Below are positions 5,959 through 7,994 of a DNA stretch of 7,994 nt, one piece after another. Every line of letters begins with the position of its first letter. Within the stretch, counting starts at the first letter, position 1. The translations under genes and the position numbers were made by a program. The stretch comes from Peptococcaceae bacterium (GTDB lineage: Bacteria; Bacillota; Peptococcia; Peptococcales; Peptococcaceae), in assembly GCA_017387265.1 (NCBI GenBank), contig JAFOFM010000208.1, positions 1-7,994 of the forward strand, given 5' to 3'. The notes under the pieces were generated by a model. That model made no database searches and was not told the origin of the DNA. It saw only the letters and a program-made list of their open reading frames with translations.

Positions 5959-6666
5959 ATGATTCGAAAAATTGTGAAAATTGATGCAGAGAAGTGCAAT
6001 GGCTGCGGTGCCTGCGCCAAAGCGTGTTTAGAAGATGCAATCGGCATTATTGACGGTAAAGCGGTATTATTGAGAGATGATTACTGTGATGGTTTAGGCA
6101 ACTGCCTGCCGGTATGTCCGATGGATGCCATCGGCTTTGAAGAGCGTGAGGCGGCACCCTTTGATGAAGAGGCAGTAAAACGCAATCAGGAAATGAAAAA
6201 ACAGCAGCAGAATATCGGGGCGAGCTGTTCCGGGATTCAAATGCAAAGTTTTGCCCGCCCTGCGGCAAATTTCAGTGCTGGAAGTGTATCTAGTGAGCTT
6301 CGGCAATGGCCGGTGCAGATTAAATTAGCACCGCTTACCGCACCATATTTTGAGAATGCCGATATCTTAGTTGCGGCGGATTGCAGTGCGTATGCATACG
6401 GTAATTTTCATGCTGATTTTATTCGCGGCAGAGTAACTTTAATTGGCTGTCCAAAACTGGATAATGTGGACTACGCGGAAAAGCTGACCGCTATCTTTGC
6501 ACAGAATAATATCAAAAGCATCCTGTTAGCCCGTATGGAGGTGCCATGCTGCGGCGGTATGCAGAAAGCCGTGCAGACAGCTCGTGATTTAAGCGGTAAA
6601 CAGATTCCGGTGCGTGTGGTAACCATCTCCGCCCAGGGACAGATTATAAAAGAAGACGTTGTGTAA
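5959..6666 (+). CDS. Iron-sulfur protein with N-terminal ferredoxin domain, function unknown
   Basis: This 235-residue, probably cytoplasmic protein starts with a dicluster-ferredoxin-like domain. Cys13, Cys16, Cys19 and Cys23 form a complete CxxCxxCxxxC 4Fe-4S motif. The second site is CDGLGNCLPVCP (Cys43, Cys49, Cys53), which has only three of four classic cysteines. A Gln/Lys-rich linker (about 70-87) leads to a C-terminal domain with Cys90, SELRQWPVQ (112-120), AADCSAYAYGNFHADF (Cys142), GCPKLDNVDY (Cys164) and VPCCGG (Cys197, Cys198). I recognise this layout from anaerobe proteins annotated only as 4Fe-4S or ATP-binding proteins, sometimes near hcp or Crp/Fnr genes. An electron-transfer or redox-sensing role is inference. 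AAAGGGG sits nine bases before the ATG. Terminators on both sides make it a single-gene unit. Confidence 0.82.
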   Translation: MIRKIVKIDAEKCNGCGACAKACLEDAIGIIDGKAVLLRDDYCDGLGNCLPVCPMDAIGFEEREAAPFDEEAVKRNQEMKKQQQNIGASCSGIQMQSFARPAANFSAGSVSSELRQWPVQIKLAPLTAPYFENADILVAADCSAYAYGNFHADFIRGRVTLIGCPKLDNVDYAEKLTAIFAQNNIKSILLARMEVPCCGGMQKAVQTARDLSGKQIPVRVVTISAQGQIIKEDVV

Positions 6667-6675
6667 ATGTATATG

Positions 6676-6706
6676 AGACCGTTGAAATCATTCAGCGGTC
6701 TTTTTT
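6676..6706 (+). terminator. Rho-independent terminator of the iron-sulfur protein gene
   Basis: An 11-bp stem with one G-T pair (AGACCGTTGAA, 6676-6686, with TTCAGCGGTCT, 6691-6701) and a 4-base loop leads into TTTTTT (6701-6706). It lies 10 bases after the stop codon. Confidence 0.9.
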
Positions 6707-6713
6707 ACTATAT

Positions 6714-6732
6714 GTGTGAAGGATTGCAATTA
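6714..6732. repeat. Short upstream motif, copy B
   Basis: GTGTGAAGGATTGCAATTA resembles the sequence at 5863-5880, sharing GTG..AA and the 9-base TTGCAATTA. Here TTGCAA doubles as the -35 box of the promoter for the next gene, so a protein bound to it would affect transcription. Confidence 0.3.
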
Positions 6733-6752
6733 AATATGGAAGATGATACAAT
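6724..6752 (+). promoter_or_regulatory. Promoter of the 99-residue membrane protein gene
   Basis: TTGCAA (6724-6729), a 17-base spacer and TACAAT (6747-6752) match the sigma-A consensus well. Transcription would start near 6759, about 39 bases before the ATG at 6798. Confidence 0.65.
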
Positions 6753-6797
6753 AATTTTGCGATATGAGAATAATAATCTGGTAAAGGGGCGATACGA

Positions 6798-7097
6798 ATG
6801 ACATTTCTATCGGCATGGTGGGTATTTTTTGGCGCACTTGCGTTTTTTACAGCCATTGCGAACCTTGTGCGTAATATAAAAGGGAACCATAACGGCTGGG
6901 AATTTTTAATGTTTGTCAGTTTATCCAGCGGTCTTTTAGCTATGCTGAGCCAGTATCATATGACAGGCAAGTGGGCGTCAGCCGGAGACTGGAGTGCAAT
7001 TGGGGATGTGGCGCCTCACATGGGCAGTATGTTAACGTGGATTGTGATTGCAGGTATTTTCTTAAACAGCGTGGTTGTATATCTGAATAAGAATTAG
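6798..7097 (+). CDS. Small integral membrane protein, function unknown
   Basis: I do not recognise this 99-residue protein. Three hydrophobic segments are visible: about 4-24 (Trp/Phe-rich, WWVFFGALAFF), 34-50 and 76-96. A short basic loop (RNIKGNHNG, 25-33) lies between the first two. A polar loop with KWASAGDWSAIGD (58-70) joins the last two, and the tail is LNKN. The charge pattern suggests the 25-33 loop is cytoplasmic. AAAGGGG eight bases before the ATG, its own promoter and a terminator hairpin after the stop support a real single-gene unit. No catalytic or metal-binding motif is apparent, and the neighbouring genes do not suggest a role. Confidence 0.75.
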   Translation: MTFLSAWWVFFGALAFFTAIANLVRNIKGNHNGWEFLMFVSLSSGLLAMLSQYHMTGKWASAGDWSAIGDVAPHMGSMLTWIVIAGIFLNSVVVYLNKN

Positions 7098-7105
7098 TCG
7101 TAAAA

Positions 7106-7137
7106 CAAAAGCACTGGCCGTGTGGTCAGTGCTTTTG
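7106..7137. terminator. Shared bidirectional terminator hairpin
   Basis: A 14-bp stem with one G-T pair (7106-7119 with 7124-7137) closes on loop GTGT. On the plus strand it ends in a TTTT inside the stem. On the minus strand CTTTTGTTTTA follows, so it serves both the small membrane protein gene and the convergent radical SAM gene, whose stop is 18 bases away. Confidence 0.85.
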
Positions 7138-7155
7138 CTGTATATGCAGTAATTT

Positions 7156-7992
7156 TTATTTGCTGAATCGTCTGGCATAGCCGCAGCGTCGGCAAAGAGG
7201 CTCTACCATTTGTTTGTTGGAAAAACCATGATAGATGGCCTGTGCTCTCGGGCTTTCTAAAATTTCGTCCATAGTCTGATGGAACAGATTGCCTAGTGCT
7301 AAATCTCCGTCATGGTCAAGGCAGCATGGCACCACAGTACCATCACACAGCACACCAAGCTGGTCGCGAAGCCCGTAGCAGAAGCCATGCGGGCTTCCTT
7401 CTGGAGCCGTAAGGTCAGGCCAGTCAAATTTTTCACCGTATTCCAGATAAATATGATTGCCGATGCGCTCCCCATTACGCTGTGGAACCCATGAAGCAGT
7501 AAAATGATTTTTCATATGGTCAAGAATCTGCTGATTCTGCGTGTCAGCGCCCCCCTGATTCCAGAGGCGGTAGCTGATAATTTTTTTGCCTTCTGCAGCT
7601 TTACCGAATTTAAAACATTCATCCAGATATTGCGTAAAAGGTATCGGAATGTCGTTGGCTTCAAAGGCATGCAGAGAAATATTTAATTTATGAAGAGCCG
7701 GTGCGGATAACAGAATATCTTTCTGTTTTGCCAGCAGCGTTCCGTTGGTGGTGAGAATGACTTTGAATCTGCTTTCTCCTGCCAGATGCAGAAACTGTGA
7801 AAGCAGAGGATGGCAGAGCGGTTCCCCCATCAGATGAAAATATAAAAAGTCTGTATAAGGGCGCAGTTTAGTAAGAAGCGTAGAAAACTCTGGTTCTGAC
7901 AAAGTATGCGGTGTTCGTTTTGTGCCAGGACAGAACTGGCACTTCAGGTTGCATATATTTGAAATTTCAAGATATACTTTGCGAAATCGCAT
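7156..7992 (-). CDS. Radical SAM / SPASM domain protein
   Basis: This 278-residue protein carries the radical SAM motif C-x3-C-x2-C at Cys14, Cys18 and Cys21 (ICNLKCQFCPG), which binds the 4Fe-4S cluster that cleaves S-adenosylmethionine. HLMGEPLCHP (53-62) is the following GGE-type motif. The C-terminal SPASM-like part has Cys205, LCDGTVVPCC (Cys216, Cys223, Cys224) and CRRC (Cys267, Cys270), which would hold auxiliary cluster(s). Family members modify peptides or enzymes or act in cofactor pathways; no precursor peptide or partner is visible, so the substrate is unknown. The start ATG lies two bases from the window end, so its binding site cannot be seen. The sequence MRFRKVYLEISNICNLKC looks like a natural N-terminus. 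Confidence 0.86.
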   Translation of the reverse strand: MRFRKVYLEISNICNLKCQFCPGTKRTPHTLSEPEFSTLLTKLRPYTDFLYFHLMGEPLCHPLLSQFLHLAGESRFKVILTTNGTLLAKQKDILLSAPALHKLNISLHAFEANDIPIPFTQYLDECFKFGKAAEGKKIISYRLWNQGGADTQNQQILDHMKNHFTASWVPQRNGERIGNHIYLEYGEKFDWPDLTAPEGSPHGFCYGLRDQLGVLCDGTVVPCCLDHDGDLALGNLFHQTMDEILESPRAQAIYHGFSNKQMVEPLCRRCGYARRFSK

Positions 7993-7994
7993 GA

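Noticed and set aside
5750..6040. 96-codon minus-strand open frame across the rpsR terminator
   Set aside because: It crosses a strong plus-strand terminator and the start of the iron-sulfur gene, and lacks a binding site and any recognisable family.
6047..6306. Two overlapping minus-strand frames inside the iron-sulfur gene
   Set aside because: Both are antisense to a frame with clear cysteine motifs, and neither has family resemblance.

Overview
The window looks like ordinary chromosome from a low-to-mid GC anaerobic Firmicute. I infer this from strong AGGAGG-type ribosome binding sites, the S6/SSB/S18 operon, a DUF2232 (YybS) gene beside rplI, and clostridial-type iron-sulfur and radical SAM proteins. 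The cysteine-bearing S18 with its CAFCVDK motif resembles Negativicutes (Acidaminococcaceae/Veillonellaceae-like). That placement is from memory of the family, not from a search.

Left part (1-2051): the 3' end of a substrate-binding protein gene, then a permease and an ATPase. Together they form an ABC importer of the COG2984/COG4120/COG1101 (TrpXYZ-like) type. An internal promoter candidate precedes the permease. The operon ends at a UUCG-loop terminator. A second terminator, facing the other way, closes the convergent yybS-rplI operon.

Middle part (2052-5862): on the minus strand, yybS (DUF2232 membrane protein) and rplI (L9) are translationally coupled. A 200-bp divergent region separates them from sppA (S49 membrane peptidase) on the plus strand. 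The rpsF-ssb-rpsR operon follows, with a clear extended -10 promoter. Its leader folds like the S6:S18 autoregulatory mRNA element, with an unpaired CCG just before the ribosome binding site. A strong terminator ends the operon.

Right part (5863-7994): two single-gene plus-strand units. The first is a 235-residue iron-sulfur protein with an N-terminal ferredoxin-like domain and conserved C-terminal cysteines. The second is a 99-residue membrane protein of unknown function. Both are preceded by a similar short TTGCAATTA-containing sequence. A shared hairpin then separates them from a minus-strand radical SAM/SPASM protein whose start lies at the window edge.

No mobile element, CRISPR array, tRNA or rRNA was seen, and no gene-free stretch exceeds 300 bases. 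I found no strong evidence of a novel multi-gene system. The items most worth a second look are the rpsF leader, the broken S6-to-L9 gene order without gdpP, and the shared upstream motif of the two small right-hand transcription units.
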